From: Siphonodentalium dalli
Taxonomy: Eukaryota > Mollusca > Scaphopoda > Gadilida > Siphonodentaliidae
Direction of reading: 5' to 3'
Length of the DNA stretch: 64,000 nt
Assembly: GCA_032622095.1 (NCBI GenBank)
Contig: CP136062.1
Span: 227,616,578-227,680,577 of the forward strand
A model generated the notes under the pieces. The model was not told where the DNA came from and made no database searches. It saw nothing but the letters and a program-made list of their open reading frames with translations. The translations under genes were made by a program, and so were the position numbers. Shown here one piece after another: positions 12,201-27,200 of the stretch (positions are counted from its first letter, which is position 1; every line of letters begins with the position of its first letter).

Positions 12201-15200
12201 AAAACACGCCGCCCGTCCGCCGCCCGCCCACCGTCCCTCATCAAACTATAAGTCGAGTTTTGGAAACAAACTCGACTAAAAATATATTAAAAACAGTGTC
12301 ATACTAAATCGGTACCATATTTGTTTATGCAATGAAATAACATGTCTTCATTGTGTTATTAGCTAAAATAAACCAGCACAAAAGGTTGCAAAACATATTT
12401 TATCCATAGACTGATCATTTGCTGTTATGTTGCTACATATTTCAGAATGAAAGTGCACGAAAGCATGTCTCCGTATTCACAGCCCCATAAATCTGCGTTA
12501 GTTATACATTTAACATGCAACCATGCAAGAGTTAATTGTTTTTTAATGTTAACAACCTATATAGATACGTGGTTGTGATTTTACTTCTTTCGAGTTCAAT
12601 TCCATGGTGTCCATAAATATTTATTAAATATCAAAATGCTTATTTGGACCATAAATAAGCACCCGTCTTTATAACTGAATTATTATGCAGTTGTGTTCTA
12701 TTCGATCAAAAATTTCTTCCGAGATGGCCTTTGATATACACAATTACATGTGTATCTTCAGGGATTACGGAGACAAAGAGTTTTCCAAAATATTTTTGTC
12801 AGTTTTGAATTCGCGCACTATTGAAATACGAGTAAGGTATATAAGAGAACAGGGTTTTCGCAAAATTTCAGGAAGCTCCAGTCATGGAAGGGTTAAGAGA
12901 GAGAAATTTTAGCATTTTGCAGAGAATTTATCATATTCAATGTCAAATTATGTTATGCCAATACTCATATACAGTATAAACTATCAGATAATAGTGGTAC
13001 AGGCGACGTCAGTGATTCAGCTCATAAAATATCATGTTCTGAGGTGACCCAATGTGCGAAAGATGATAGGATAACTGTTCTTGCTTTATAACCTAAATCT
13101 ATGCTTTTAATATTTTATTCTAAAGAAGTTCTAGTTATTAGAATTAAGTCCATTTTGTGAATTATATACCTGCACAAGGGGTTATTTCTTGTAGGTGCAC
13201 CAAAGAAAATGAGTGAGCCTGGACCAGATGCCCAAAGACAAGAGCATTGCTAGGGCATGGCAAAATACGCCCTTGGTAATTTTAATAAAGGGCCATAACT
13301 GTTGTGAAAATTGGCGGGCAGAACCAAAAATCGAACTTGACCTGTATTTTGAGCTAGTAAACCTACATACCAAATTTTATTCCATTCAGTTCAGACTTAC
13401 TATTACTAAAGTTATCAGGAAAATGAAAGTGTCAGTGACACTGAAGCTCAACTTGGATAGGGGCTATTGTCAAATCTCACTGTTAATGGAGCAATAGGGA
13501 ATGCAGAAAGTTGGTATGTCCATGTAATACTAAACACCTACCGGACTAAGTCATACAAAGAGTAATTTACAAAATGGCCACTGAGAGTCATGTTTGAACA
13601 GAATTTGGAATAATGGTTAGCTCCCATGAAGAGGACACTCTGAAGATCCATATGAAGTTTGATGACGATCAGATGAGAGATGATGTGACATGTAGGGTGT
13701 GCTAAAAGATTTAATCATACAAAGAGTAAAATCCAAGATGGCCACTGGCAGCCATGTTTTTTAACAGAATTCGGAAAAAATGGTAAGCTCCCATCTGGAG
13801 GTCACCCCGAAGATTCATATGCAGTTTGGTTACGAGCGAATTAGAGATGTTACCTTTGGGGTGTGTGCTAAAAGATTTAGTCATACAAAGAGTAAAATCC
13901 AAGATGGCCACTGGCAGCCATGTTTTTTAACAGAATTCGGAAAAAAATGGTAAGCTCCCATCTAGAGGTCACCCCGAAGATTTATATGCAGTTTGGTTAC
14001 GAGCAATTAGAGATGTTACCTTTGGGGTGTGTGCTAAAAGATTTAGTCATACAAAGAGTAAAATCCAAGATGGTCACTGGCAGCCATGTTTTTTAACAGA
14101 ATTCGGAAAAAATGGTAAGCTCCCATCTAGAGGTTACCCCGAAGATTCATATGCAGTTTGGTTACGAGCGAATTAGAGATGTTACCTTTGGGGTGTGTGC
14201 TAAAAGATTTAGTCATACAAAGAGTAAAATCCAAGATGGCCACTGGCAGCCATGTTTTATAACAGAATTCGGACAAAAATGGTAAGCTCCCATCTAGAGG
14301 TCACCCCGAAGATTTATATGCAGTTTGGTTACAAGCAATTAGAGATGTTACCTTTGGGGTGTGTGCTAAAAGATTTAGTCATACAAAGAGTAAAATCCAA
14401 GATGGCCACTGGCAGCCATGTTTTTTAACAGAATTCGGAAAAAAAATGGTAAGCTCACATCTAGAGGTCACCCCGAAGATTCATATGCAGTTTTGTTACG
14501 AGCGAATTAGAGATGTTACCTTTGGGGTGTGTGCTAAAGGATTTAGTCATACAAAGAGTAAAATCCAAGATGGCCGTTGGCAGCCATGTCTTTTAACAGA
14601 ATTCTGGAAAAATGATATGCTCCCATCAAGAGGTCACCCAAGGATCCATAAAAAGTTTGGTAATGATCGGATTAGGGATGTGGCTGCCTGTAGGGTGAGC
14701 TAATGGATTCAACACTGAAATCCAAGATGGCCCTGGCCGCCATATTTTTCAATGAAATTTGGAAAAAATGGTAAGCTCCCATCTAGAGGTCACACCGAAG
14801 ATCCCTATGAAGTTTGGTGATGATCGGATGAGGGATGTGGCCTGTATGGTGTGCCATAGGAAATTGTTGATGGACGGACGGACGACCAACCCACGGCAAT
14901 AGGTCAAACTTTACAAAGCTAAAAAGTGAACAGACGCATGCACTGCCGGAATAATACATACATAATAATGCATAATAATGGGCATATATAAAAGAGTGAG
15001 TCTGGGTCCAATATAAGATGCTCAATTTATTGTGCACCTGTTAGGACAACCAGTACTCACCAGGTGGTATCCCGGTGAATAGAACATCAAAGCTAGGTCT
15101 GTCAGTACTCACCAGGTGGTGTCCAGGTGAATTGAAAATCAAACGTCATTGCCGACTGCTGCTGTGTTAAGCACCATTTAACTCTCTCATAATATTTATG

Positions 15201-18200
15201 ACCCTTCCGAAGACGATCATCCTTCAAATCAATCTCAATGACTATAAATAGAAAGGAAATTTACCGAAAACCCTGTGCCAATGCATTCTCTTATATATGT
15301 AAGTCTCCCATAGGGAGTTTCGCATATATAAGAGAATACATTGGCCTAACAATATTTATCTTGACCTTGTAAGCCAGTGCATTCTCTTATATAATATAAT
15401 GGTATCACAGTATGAAAATGATTTGGGAATCCATATAGATGACCAGTTAAAATATGAAAAGCATGTCAACGCCACCATTAATAAAACAAATCAGATCCTT
15501 GGTGTCATATACAGGACTTTCACCGAAACTAAGTTCAGATACTTTCACGAGACTTTACTCTTCAATGGTGCAGCCAATAATAGATTACGGTCACTGCGTA
15601 TGGAGCTCCCACCTGCTTAAACATTCAAGGGCATTAGAAAGTGTACAGAGACGCGTAACCCACATGATCCATTGGCTGCTGATATATCCATATGAACACC
15701 GGCTCATTATTCTGGATCCGATGTCCCTAAAATACAGGAGACTTTGTGCCGACCTGATAAAGGTGTACAAGAGAAAAAGAGGACATTATAATATCAATCA
15801 TGATACGTTATTTCCTGCAGCGAATTATACAACAACGAGGGGACATAATCAAAAACTGATTATCGACCACAGTAGCAGAGACATAAGAACGTATTTTTCA
15901 CCCAGAGAATCCGACCTGCGTGGAATGCTCTTCCTAACCCTCATAATCCTTGGACCAATTTAAGGAATTGGTGGACTATCATTTCACCAGTATAAAGCGT
16001 CAAACAGACTTCACATGAACCGTGGACAAAAATTTGATTTGGACCCCAAAGTAATCCTGCGGCAGCGTTTTCTGTGCTTCTATGATGTCGCATGCATCGC
16101 ACGCAATGTGCCAGTACTCACTGCCTCCAGTGCGTTCTAATTCGATGAATGGCATGAAGATCATACCAGTATCCAACTTTATCTGTACAACAGAATATTA
16201 TGAAAGACTCATATACTGTACCATATTTGTTTGTCCCGCCTTTGCAGAACTCTGTTGGCTTGCCTTGTAATCCCAGCTGCTCATACGTATCCTTGGTAAC
16301 ATGAAGTATCAGCTTGCCTGTAACCAGAGAAGCAGTTAATATGGACACTGGCACTCACAGAGGGTAAATGTGATTACGGTATAAAAAAGTCTGTAAAAAC
16401 ATCACCATCAAGAACATGGAGAAGTAGATAAATCATTATTCTTATATTTATTATTGAGAGCTACCTAATAACTAAATTTTGTGTGTTGAAACCATTGTTT
16501 TATAAACAAAACTGTTGCAGGGATTTGACAACAAACATCACTAATTGCATATTAAGTTCAAATAATTTAGTTTAAATTTTATTTTTCAAAATATTTTTCA
16601 ATGCATTGACCTTTTCCAATGTTTGCCATCAAGTTTTGATTAAACTTTGATATTTTATTGGATTATTTGGACTTTGATCAGTAATGCCGCTGTAACAGTA
16701 ATGTTTACATAACAATGATTATGATATGCGATTATTGGAAATCGATAAATAATTAAATTAAGAACAAGTAGATCTATTTGCATGTACTTGTTAAACTGAT
16801 GTGAACCACTCCAGTAGGGTGATCAAATATAAACAAAGAGGTGTGCACTCGAGTGCTAGAATACCCCCACCGTGGCAAATTCAACCCGCATTATCCATAA
16901 ACCCAACAAAAAAGATTTTTAAATTTAAAGAAAAATTCGGACTAATTATATCGATGTGGTGTCACAAGAAGCTTGTACAGAAAAAATTATTCAAATTGGT
17001 TCATATTTGTTAAAGTTATTAGGTCAGACAGAATTTTCTAAGTCAAAATAAGTCGAAAATGAAGTGTAATATTACGAAAAACAGTTTGAGCCAATCCGTA
17101 GCCGCATCATGTAGAGAGGGTATTGTGAGAAGCATGTATACCAAAAATTATTGAAATCAATTCATATTTGTTAAAGTTATTAAGTCGGACAGAATTTTCT
17201 AAGTCAAAATAAGTCGAAAATGAGGCGTAACTTGAAGAAAAAAAAGTTTGACCGAACCGCAATTAGCATTATGCGGAGAGACCGTCCTAAGGAGATTACA
17301 TACAAAAAATTATTGAAATCGGTTCATAGTTGTTCGAGTTATGAGGTCGGACGGACGGCTACATGGAGGGAGAAAGCGTGATGGACGGACGGACAGACGG
17401 AAGGACGGACGAACAGATGCAGTCAATCCAGTATACCCCCCATTTTCTTCGAAAGTGGGGGTATAATGATTATAATCTTGCTCAAATTAGTTATTTTTTA
17501 CAAATACTATATCCAAATTGACAACACACACCATCATTCTTATATATTAATTAAATACAGTGACTCTCTATGGCAAAATCGTTTTTGTTAGTTAATTGTC
17601 AATATCCCGAATCGAGAAGTAAATAAATACAAATGAGGGTAGTTTAGATGGTATCTTCTACGTTGATGAAGGTAGTTCAGACGATGTCTTCTTTGGAGTG
17701 GTATGGTCGATTAACCTGTGATTTTCGGCAATGACAGTAAAATTCTATTCCTTCAGTTGGCATAGCCCCTGAATACTAACTTATCAGTTTCACACACCTG
17801 AACAAGTCCATAATATGTCTTTACCCCTTTCAGTGCCAAGTCCGATTTTTGTATCAACCCATATTTCCTTGATCATTTTTCAAATTTATTGATTATAATA
17901 ATGTGATACATTGATGGAAAGAGCTCTAATTTATTGATTATTATAATCAATAAATTTGAAAAATGATCAAGGAAATATGGGTTGATACAAAAATCGGACT
18001 TGGCACTGAAAGGGTTAAAGACAGTAAACTGTTGTTTTACAAACTTTTAAAAAATTGATGTTATTACACATGAACCCTTCCTTAACCCTTTCAGTGCGAG
18101 GGGCCGATCTCATTGGCCCTAATTTACGGTCTGTAGAATCGGCCCTTTTTTGGGTACGCTTAAGCGTGCTATAGCGAATTTAAAAACAAACTGGATAAAA

Positions 18201-21200
18201 CCTTAGGGGGATGTTATAACTCAAAACTATCACCAAGTATTCATAGTAATAATTTTGATGCCCATGAAAAACGTAAGATTCCCTGGCACTAAACCTACAA
18301 AATAAGTCTGGCACTGAAAGAGAGTAGAATATAAGAAAAAATTATTAAAATTGTAAAAAATTGTAGAAAATAACAACAAATGCACTGACAAATGATGAAA
18401 ATTTGTTAGGCCAATGCATTCTCTTATATATGCAAGGCGACCTATAGTCGACTCGCATATATAAAGAGTATGCATTGGCACAGGGTATATGGGTTGATAC
18501 AAAAATCGGACCTGGCACTGAAAGGGTTAAGTCATTTTAGCACACAAGTTATCCGATATTTGCTAAGCAAGCCTGCAAATAGTGTGTCTGTAATTTGAAG
18601 AATGAGGTCCTCAGAGGGTGAATTTACTGATGATATCCCACACAGTGGGCCAGCATCATTAAACTCACCCTCTGAGGACCTCATTCTGCTTAGGCCTCAT
18701 CTTCTGGGAAGTATCTATAGTCTTAAATTAACATTGTTTTTAGTTACATTTTCCCTTTTAGGAAGTTTCTATATCCCCTAATTTGCAGAAGATAAAATGC
18801 ATAATGGGTGAACATCCCCAACTTCAACTGGGGAACTTCAATCTGATCCAAGGTCTCCCATAGCAGTTGAGGCCTGAGCAGAATGAGGTACCAAGAAGGT
18901 GAATTTGGTTGTGATAGCCGGCCATGTGGGATAGCGTCACTAAATTCACCCTCTGGGGACCTCATTCTGCAAATGACAGACACAATATTTCAAGCCTTGT
19001 AGACATACTACAAGTTACTGGGCGATTAGTTTCAGGATACGATGTCATGTGAGGCGAAGTGAGATTAATATCAGGTGAGGTGCGAGCCAAGCCCGGCATT
19101 AATCTCGCTGAGCCTCACATGATACTGTAGCTAGGAACTAAGAGTCCTGTAACGATTTTCTCATGCTTTCCATGTGAGAAGTGAGAAATTGAATTACTTG
19201 TCCAAAGTTTATGAGATTATGGTTAGCTAAACGTGCCGCTATGGCTATTAATTAAGTAACGTCACAGTGATGCGCAATTTGCAGGCTTGTAAATATCCAT
19301 GCCTTGAAATAGTGTGTCTGTCATTTGCAGAATGAGGTCCCCAGAGGGTGAATTTAGTGATGCTACCCCGCATAGTGGGCTAGCATCACCAAATTCACCC
19401 TCTGGGGACCTCATTCTGCTTACAACTCAGCAGAATGAGGTTCCCAGAGGGTGAATTTGGTGATGCTAGCTAGTGATGTACCGATTATCGGTATCGGCTA
19501 TCGGATCGGACGGATATATGTGGTATCGGCAAGATATCGGTATCGGCAAAATTTAGTCTCCCGACCGATATCGTCAACCGATACATGTCGCGTCCTTTGT
19601 GAACGTTGTTACACCAATTCCGACTTTAATATTAAATAAATGACATGAATTTCCAGAACAAATAGTGACTATTTTACCCATGGGTCAGCCCTCCATCACA
19701 TACGGTGATATACCATGATGACATCATCGACAGGAGACTGCTGGTACACTCATGACCCAAATAAACATTTCAAAAGGTACAGTAGTTCCGTACGCTTAAT
19801 AATTAAAGTTAAAACATAAACTGTATATAATTAAAATTACTTGCGAGTGCCGAGTAGCACATGTTGAAAGCGATTAACTGACACCCCTGGCATTAGCGTG
19901 AGAATGGAATCTTCCTATGACTGAATCAGACTAATGTACCGGTATCATTTAGTGATGTATTCATGGGGCTGTGGAATTAATTCCATGCCACGTGCGACAG
20001 TAAGTTGTCACATTGTTATTATCTTCTCAAGGTGGGTACCGGGCGGCAAGATCAAACGATTATTTGCATGCATTTGATGTCTTCGAGTAGGAATCACTAA
20101 TACGGTATGCCACGTGTTGACAGATGACACAGTAAACTAAAAATCAGTGTTTATAAATAGACGAGTCACACTTGACCAGTTTGCATTAAAGTCGCTGCAG
20201 TTGTGACTCGATATTCCTCAATATATAGAAACATCACATGTTAACAACATTTAAGTGTGTGTGTTTAAAGTGCTTTTAATTCAAATTGATTGACGTTCTG
20301 GTAGTTCTCGTCTAGTCCAATAAAGTATTTGATTTGATTTGGTATACGATGACTGAAGATGGGGAGGTGACTAACTTGTTTGATGGAACCATCCGAACCA
20401 ATCAGAGTGCTGTATGGGCTGGATTTGTATCTGCTGTCATGGGCAGAGAAAATGTCAACAGCAGGTGTTATTAAACTTGCATTTAACAACATCGCAGGTG
20501 TTATTAAATGCAAGTTCAACTTCTGAAAAAGATTGAGTTTGGCAAATTGAAATTGAGTCATTGACTCAAATGGATTATGGACTGATTCCGTAAGACACAG
20601 TATCGGAATCAAACAAATATTGAGGAAATCTTTTGAATGCAACGAAATATTAAATCGTTTTGCCAAAATTTTTGGGGAACGTAAACTAAACTTTTTGCGA
20701 CCAGGTTATCGGTTCTTTGCCAACAATACTTTGCAATTTAAAAGACAAATTGACATGGAGTTTTGTTCACGTACAAGACTTATCGGTATCTGTATCAGAT
20801 CGGCCGATAATTCTACTGAAAATATCGGCTATCGGCTTTTACCGATAACCCCCGTATCGTTACATCACTAATGCTAGCCCACTATGCGGGGTAGCATCAC
20901 TAAATTCACCCTCTGGGGACCTCATTCTGCAAATGACAGACACACAATTTGCAGGCTTGTAAATATCATGTGTGTAGACTCACCTGTAGGCAGTAGGGCA
21001 GCACAGTCATGAGCGTCTAGGTGTGTGTCATGCGAGAGCATGTACAGGCTACCTGTCAATAACAAACTAATTGTTAAAATAACATATTCCTACTACATGC
21101 GGTGGATGGTGGATAGTCCCCAATATCCATACATGTAAGCTTATTTTACATGATGCCAAAATATAGTTGATTTTTCTTTGATACCACCCTAACATAACAT

Positions 21201-24200
21201 TATCAGATAAAAATAGAGGTCAGCGGTGGAAATTACGGAAACGAACAGCTCACAAAGATCATGGGAAATATTTCTTCACCCAGAGGATAGTAGAAGACTG
21301 GAATCCTTTGCCAGACTTTATCGTCGATAAACCAACCCTAAATGATATTAAAACTTTGACAGGGTTTATATTTCAGCGAGAATTCAAATCTAGATTCTCA
21401 TAAATATTCTCGTGAAAAAGTATGTATGGATTCTCGCAAAATCAGATGAAACATATGCCCTGTCTGATAGATACATTTTTCCACAATAAGTGTTATGATT
21501 TCAATGACGTTAATATAGTATAACTATATCTGCGTAACACTGCGGATGACTCTTATTTGTGACAATATGTATTACTTTTTATTAGTACTGGAACAAAAAG
21601 TCTAGAGACTTGTTCCATGATGATGATGATAACTGCACACAGCGGTATTAGGCGTTTTGTCGATTGTACCGAACTTTGGCTCATGTATAAAGCATCCGAT
21701 ATTTGAAAATTGCAGCATTTTTTCGGTGCATAGAACATAAATGAGCACCATTCATGACAGGTACAAGCAAACATGCACTGTTATTTGGGCTTTTGGGCTG
21801 GTCATTGACTGTGACCGGATCAAGTCTGAGTTTAGTGTGTCTGTCATTTGCAAAATGAGGTCCCCAGAGGGTGAATTTAGTGACGCTATCCCGCATAATG
21901 GGCTAGCATCACTAAATTCACCCTCTGGTGACCTCATTCTGCTCAGGCCTCATCTTCTCTGGAAAGTTTCTTTATTATCAAATTTCTATAGAAACTTCTT
22001 CACATAGATTCTATTTCTTTTTTAGTTTAGTTTCTCTATATCCCCAAGTTGGCAGACGACACATTGCATACTCAAGGTTCCCAATGGGTGTACATCACAA
22101 TATTTACCATTTGGGAACTTCAATCTGAGTCTATGTCTCCCATAGCAGAAGAGGCCATGCAGAATGAGGTCCCCAGAGTGTGAAATTGGTGATGCTTGCC
22201 CGCTATGCGGGATACCGTCACTAAATTCACCCTATTGGGACCTCATTCTGCAAATGACAGGTGCAATATTTTCAGGCCCGATTGCTTATTTCCAGGCTGG
22301 GACCCAGTGTGTTTTTAATAGTGGCCAAATGTGTCAACACGTTTATTCTCAGACCCGTTTATTAGTAAACATTTCCTTGGCTAAAAATGGCCAAGACCAG
22401 AAATGTTTACTCTGCTAAAAAACTTAGGATCCACATAGTTCCATGTTCTACAAAATGTTGATTATCATTAGATACATGTGTATGTGTAGTCATTGTTATC
22501 TCAGTAGTTCTTGGCATTCAACAATGATTTTTTGTTGTCTGCACATTGCGACACAAAGACAATCTCTGCAGCATTATGATTCAATTTAACCCTTTACCCA
22601 ACAGAACGGCCCTGTGCCAATGCATTCTCTTATATATGCGAGTCGACCATAGGTTTGCCTCGCATATATAAGAGAATGCATTGGCTTAACACATTAAAAA
22701 TTATAAAATTGTTAAAGAATGTAAGAAATGAAAGTGTCAATGACACTGTAGCTCAACTTGGAAAGGGAATAATTTAATGTATTACAGTCAATGGAGCCAT
22801 TAGGAATGTGGAAAGTTGAATATCTAATACATGTTTATAGACATGAAGAGAAAAGTAAAATCCAAGATGGCTGCTGGCGGCCATGATTTCGGCCGAATGA
22901 CCCCAAAATGAGTCGTTCCCATCTACATGTCATCGTTAACATCCATGACAAATTTTATGACGATCAGACTAAAGGTACGACCTGTAGCCCATGCTAAAGA
23001 ATTTAGTCATACAAAGAGTAAAATCCAAGATGGCTGCTGGCGGCCATGTTTTTTGGCCGAATGATCCCAAAATGACTCGTTCCCATCTACATGTCATTAT
23101 TAACATTCATGACAAATTTTATGATGATCAGACTAAAGGTATGACATGTAGCCCGCGCTAAAGAATTTAGTCATACAAAGAGTAAAATCCAAGATGGCTG
23201 CTGGCGGCCATTTTTTGGGCCGAATGACCCCAAAATTACTCGTTCCCATCTACATGTCAATATTATCATCCATGACAAATTTCATGATCATCAGACGAAC
23301 AGTACGACCTGTGGCCCGTGCTAATGGATTAAATTTTTAACTCCAAGATGGCCACTGGCGGCCATGTTTTTTGTCCGAATGACCCCAAATGACTTGTTCC
23401 CATCTACATTCCAATTTCAACAACCATGACAAATTTTATGATGATCAGACTAAAGGTACGACCTGTAGCCCATGCTAAAGGATTTAGTCATACAAAGAGT
23501 AAAATCCAAGATGGCTGCTGGCGGCCATGTTTTTCGGCCGAATGACCTCAAAATGACTCGTTCCCATCTACATGTCATTATTAACATTCATGACAAATTT
23601 TATGATGATCAGACTAAAGGTACAACCTGTAGCCCGTGCTAAAGGATTTAGTCATACAAAGAGTAAAATCCAAGATGGCTGCTGGCGACCAGGTTTTTTG
23701 GCCGAATGACCCCAAAATTACTCGTTCCCATATGGATGTTAACATCCATGACACATTTTATGATGATCAGACTAAAGTTACGACCTGCAGCCCGTGCTAA
23801 AGAATTTAGTCATACAAAGAGTAAAATCCAAGATGGCTGCTGGCGGCCATGTTTTTTGTCGAATGACCCCAAAATTACTCATTCCCATCTACATGTCAAT
23901 ATTATCATCCACGACAAATTTCATGATGATCAGAAGAACAGTACGACCTGTGGCCCGTGCTAATGGATTCAATTTTTAAATCCAATATGGCCGCTGGCGG
24001 CCATGTTTTTTGTCCGAATGACCCCAAAATGACTCGTTCCCATCTACATTCCAATTTCAACAACCATGACAAATTTTATGATGATCAGACTAAAGGTACG
24101 ACCTGTAGCCCGTGCTAAAGGATTTAGTCATACAAAGAGTAAAATCCAAGATGGCTGCTGGCGGCCATGTTTTTCGGCCGAATGACCTCAAAATGACTCG

Positions 24201-27200
24201 TTCCCATCTACATGTCATTATTAACATTCATGACAAATTTCATGATGATCAGACTAAAGGTACAACCTGTAGCCCGTGCTAAAGGATTTAGTCATACAAA
24301 GAGTAAAATCCAAGATGGCTGCTGGCGTCCAGGTTTTTTGGCCGAATGACCCCAAAATTACTCGTTCCCATCTACATGTCATTGTTAACATCCATGACAC
24401 ATTTTATGATGATCAGACTAAAGGTACGACCTGCAGCCCGTGCTAAAGAATTTAGTCATACAAAGAGTAAAATCCAAGATGGCTGCTGGCGGCCATGTTT
24501 TTGGGCCGAATGACCCCAAAATTACTCGTTCCCATCTACATGTCAATATTATCATCCATGACAAATTTCATGATGATCAGAAGAACAGTACGACCTGTGG
24601 CCCGTGCTAATGGATTAAATTTTTAAACCCAATATGGCCGCTGGCGGCCATGTTTTTTGTCCGAATGACCCCAAAATGACTCGTTCCCATCTACATTCCA
24701 ATTTCAACAACCATGACAAATTTTATGATGATCAGACTAAAAGTAGGACCTGTAGCCCGTGCTAAAGGATTTAGTCATACAAAGAGTAAAATCCAAGATG
24801 GCTGCTGGCGACCATGTTTTTTAGCCGAATGACCCCAAAATTACTCGTTCCCATCTACATGTCATTGTTAATATCCATGACAAATTTTATGATGATCAGA
24901 CTAAAGGTACGACCTGCAGCCCGTGCTAAAGAATTTAGTCATACAAAGAGTAAAATCGAAGATGGCTGCTGGCGGCCATGTTTTTGGGCCAAATGACCCC
25001 AAAATTACTCGTTCCCATCTACACGTCAATATTATCATCCATGACAAATTTCATGGTGATCAGACGAACAGTACGACCTGTGTCCCGTGCTAATGGATTA
25101 AATTTTGAAATCCAAGATGGCTGCTGGCGGCCATGTTTTTTGTCCGAATGACCCCAAAATGACTCGTTCCCATCTACATTCCAATTTCAACAGCCATGAC
25201 AAATTTTATGATGATCAGACTAAAGGTACGACCTGTAGCCCGTGCTAAAGGATTTAGTCATACAAAGAGTAAAATACAGGATGGCTGCTGGCGGCCATGT
25301 TTTTTGGCCGAATGACCCCAAAATGACTCGTTCCCATCTACATGTCATTATTAACATTCTTGACAAAATTTATGATGATCAGACTAAAAGTACGACCTGT
25401 AGCCCGTGCTAAAGAATTTAGTCATACAAAGAGTAAAATCCAAGATGGCTGCTGGCGGCCATGTTTTTGGGCCGAATGACCCCAAAATTACTCGTTCCCA
25501 TCTACATGTCAATATTAACATCCATGACAAATTTCATGAAGATCAGACAAACAGTACGGCCTGTAGCCCGTGCTAATGGATTGAATTTTGAAATCCAATA
25601 TGGCCACTGGCGGCCATGTTTTTTTTCCGAATGACCCCAAAATTAAATATTCTGGTCTAAATGTTGATGTCAACAGCTATGACAAATTTCATAATGATCC
25701 GACGAAAGGTACGACCTGTAGCCTGCATTGTTGATGCCTTACGTACACACGTACACACGGACGACGGACGACAAAGCCATGGCAATAGCTCAAACTTTAC
25801 AAAGTAAAGTTGAGCTAAAAATGGTAAAAAGTGTTAAAAAAAGATTTTTTTTAGGCCAATGCATTCTCTTATATATGCGAGGCGACCTATGGTCGACTCG
25901 CATATATAAGAGAATGCATTGGCACAGGGTATAACTGTAACTATCACAATGTGGTCAAGGAGCCGGTTCCAATGATATCCATATTTGTATGGTTCTATTG
26001 AGACAGACCGAAGATATTTTAGGCTGTTGAAGCTTTATTTGGCCGGTTTGTTGGGTAAAGGGTTAAAAATACATCAACAGGTTCTCAAATCTGCCTCGAC
26101 TAAAAATAGCTGATGAAATCTCTTGTTAGTATCATCAAAATCTAATTTCGCTACTGTTCAATGGTACAAATGACGAAAATGGCTGTTAATGGAGCTATAT
26201 AGACATAAACTGGTGGTTTACATATTCTAAAATCCTACCTTTCTTCACAAAGGCACCAATAAATTCCCTTTGTATAAGTTGTACCAAGGGTAGCTTCAAG
26301 ACCAAGTATGTAGACTCATTACAAAATAAATCTTCTGTATCATACCGGCTTTTATGAACATCTGGTATCACACAGTCAATCTGAAAAGATGACATATTTT
26401 ATGGGAGGCCAAATTCACACTTAATAATTAATTGCGCTTAAGCGCAATCAATTGCACTTAACCCTTTACCCAACAGAACGGCCCTGTGCCAATGCATTCT
26501 CTTATATATGCGAGTCGACCATAGGTCGCCTCGCATATATAAGAGAATGCATTGGCTTAACACATTAAAAATTATAAAATTGTTAAAGAATGTAAGAAAA
26601 AATTGTAAAAAGTGTTAAAAAAAGACTTTTTTAGGCCAATGCATTCTCTTATATATGCGAGGCGACCTATGGTCGACTCGCATATATAAGAGAATGCATT
26701 GGCGCAGGGCATAACTGTAACTATCACAATGTGGTCAAGGAGCCGGTTCCAATGATATCCATATTTGTATGGTTCTATTGAGACAGACCGAAGATATTTT
26801 AGGCTGTTGAAGCTTTATTTGGCCGATTTTGGCCGGTTTGTTGGGTAAAGGGTTAAGCGCAATTAATTGTGCTTAAGCGCAAATAATTACGCTTAAGCGC
26901 AATCAATTGCGCTTAAGCGCAATCATTGCGCTTAAGCGCAATTAATTGCGCTTAAGCGTATTTATTTGCGCTTAAGCGCAATCAATTGTGCTTAAGCGCA
27001 ATTCATGGTTATATGTAACAAAACACCCCTGGTGAATAAATAGGTTTCTCCATAACTTAGCATTAACTCCTATTGACATATGTCACCTCTTGGTTTCATT
27101 GGTTTGATTGGGAGCTAGCCCAACTTCTTTATCAAAATGGCTGACTCGCAATAGTATCACCTTCTGTTTTAGTTGGAGCGACTCGTGACAGCATTATATT

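Noticed and set aside
23706-25000. Repeated frames containing AKEFSHTKSKIQDG
   Set aside because: Tandem units of a Helitron-like element, not a repetitive protein.
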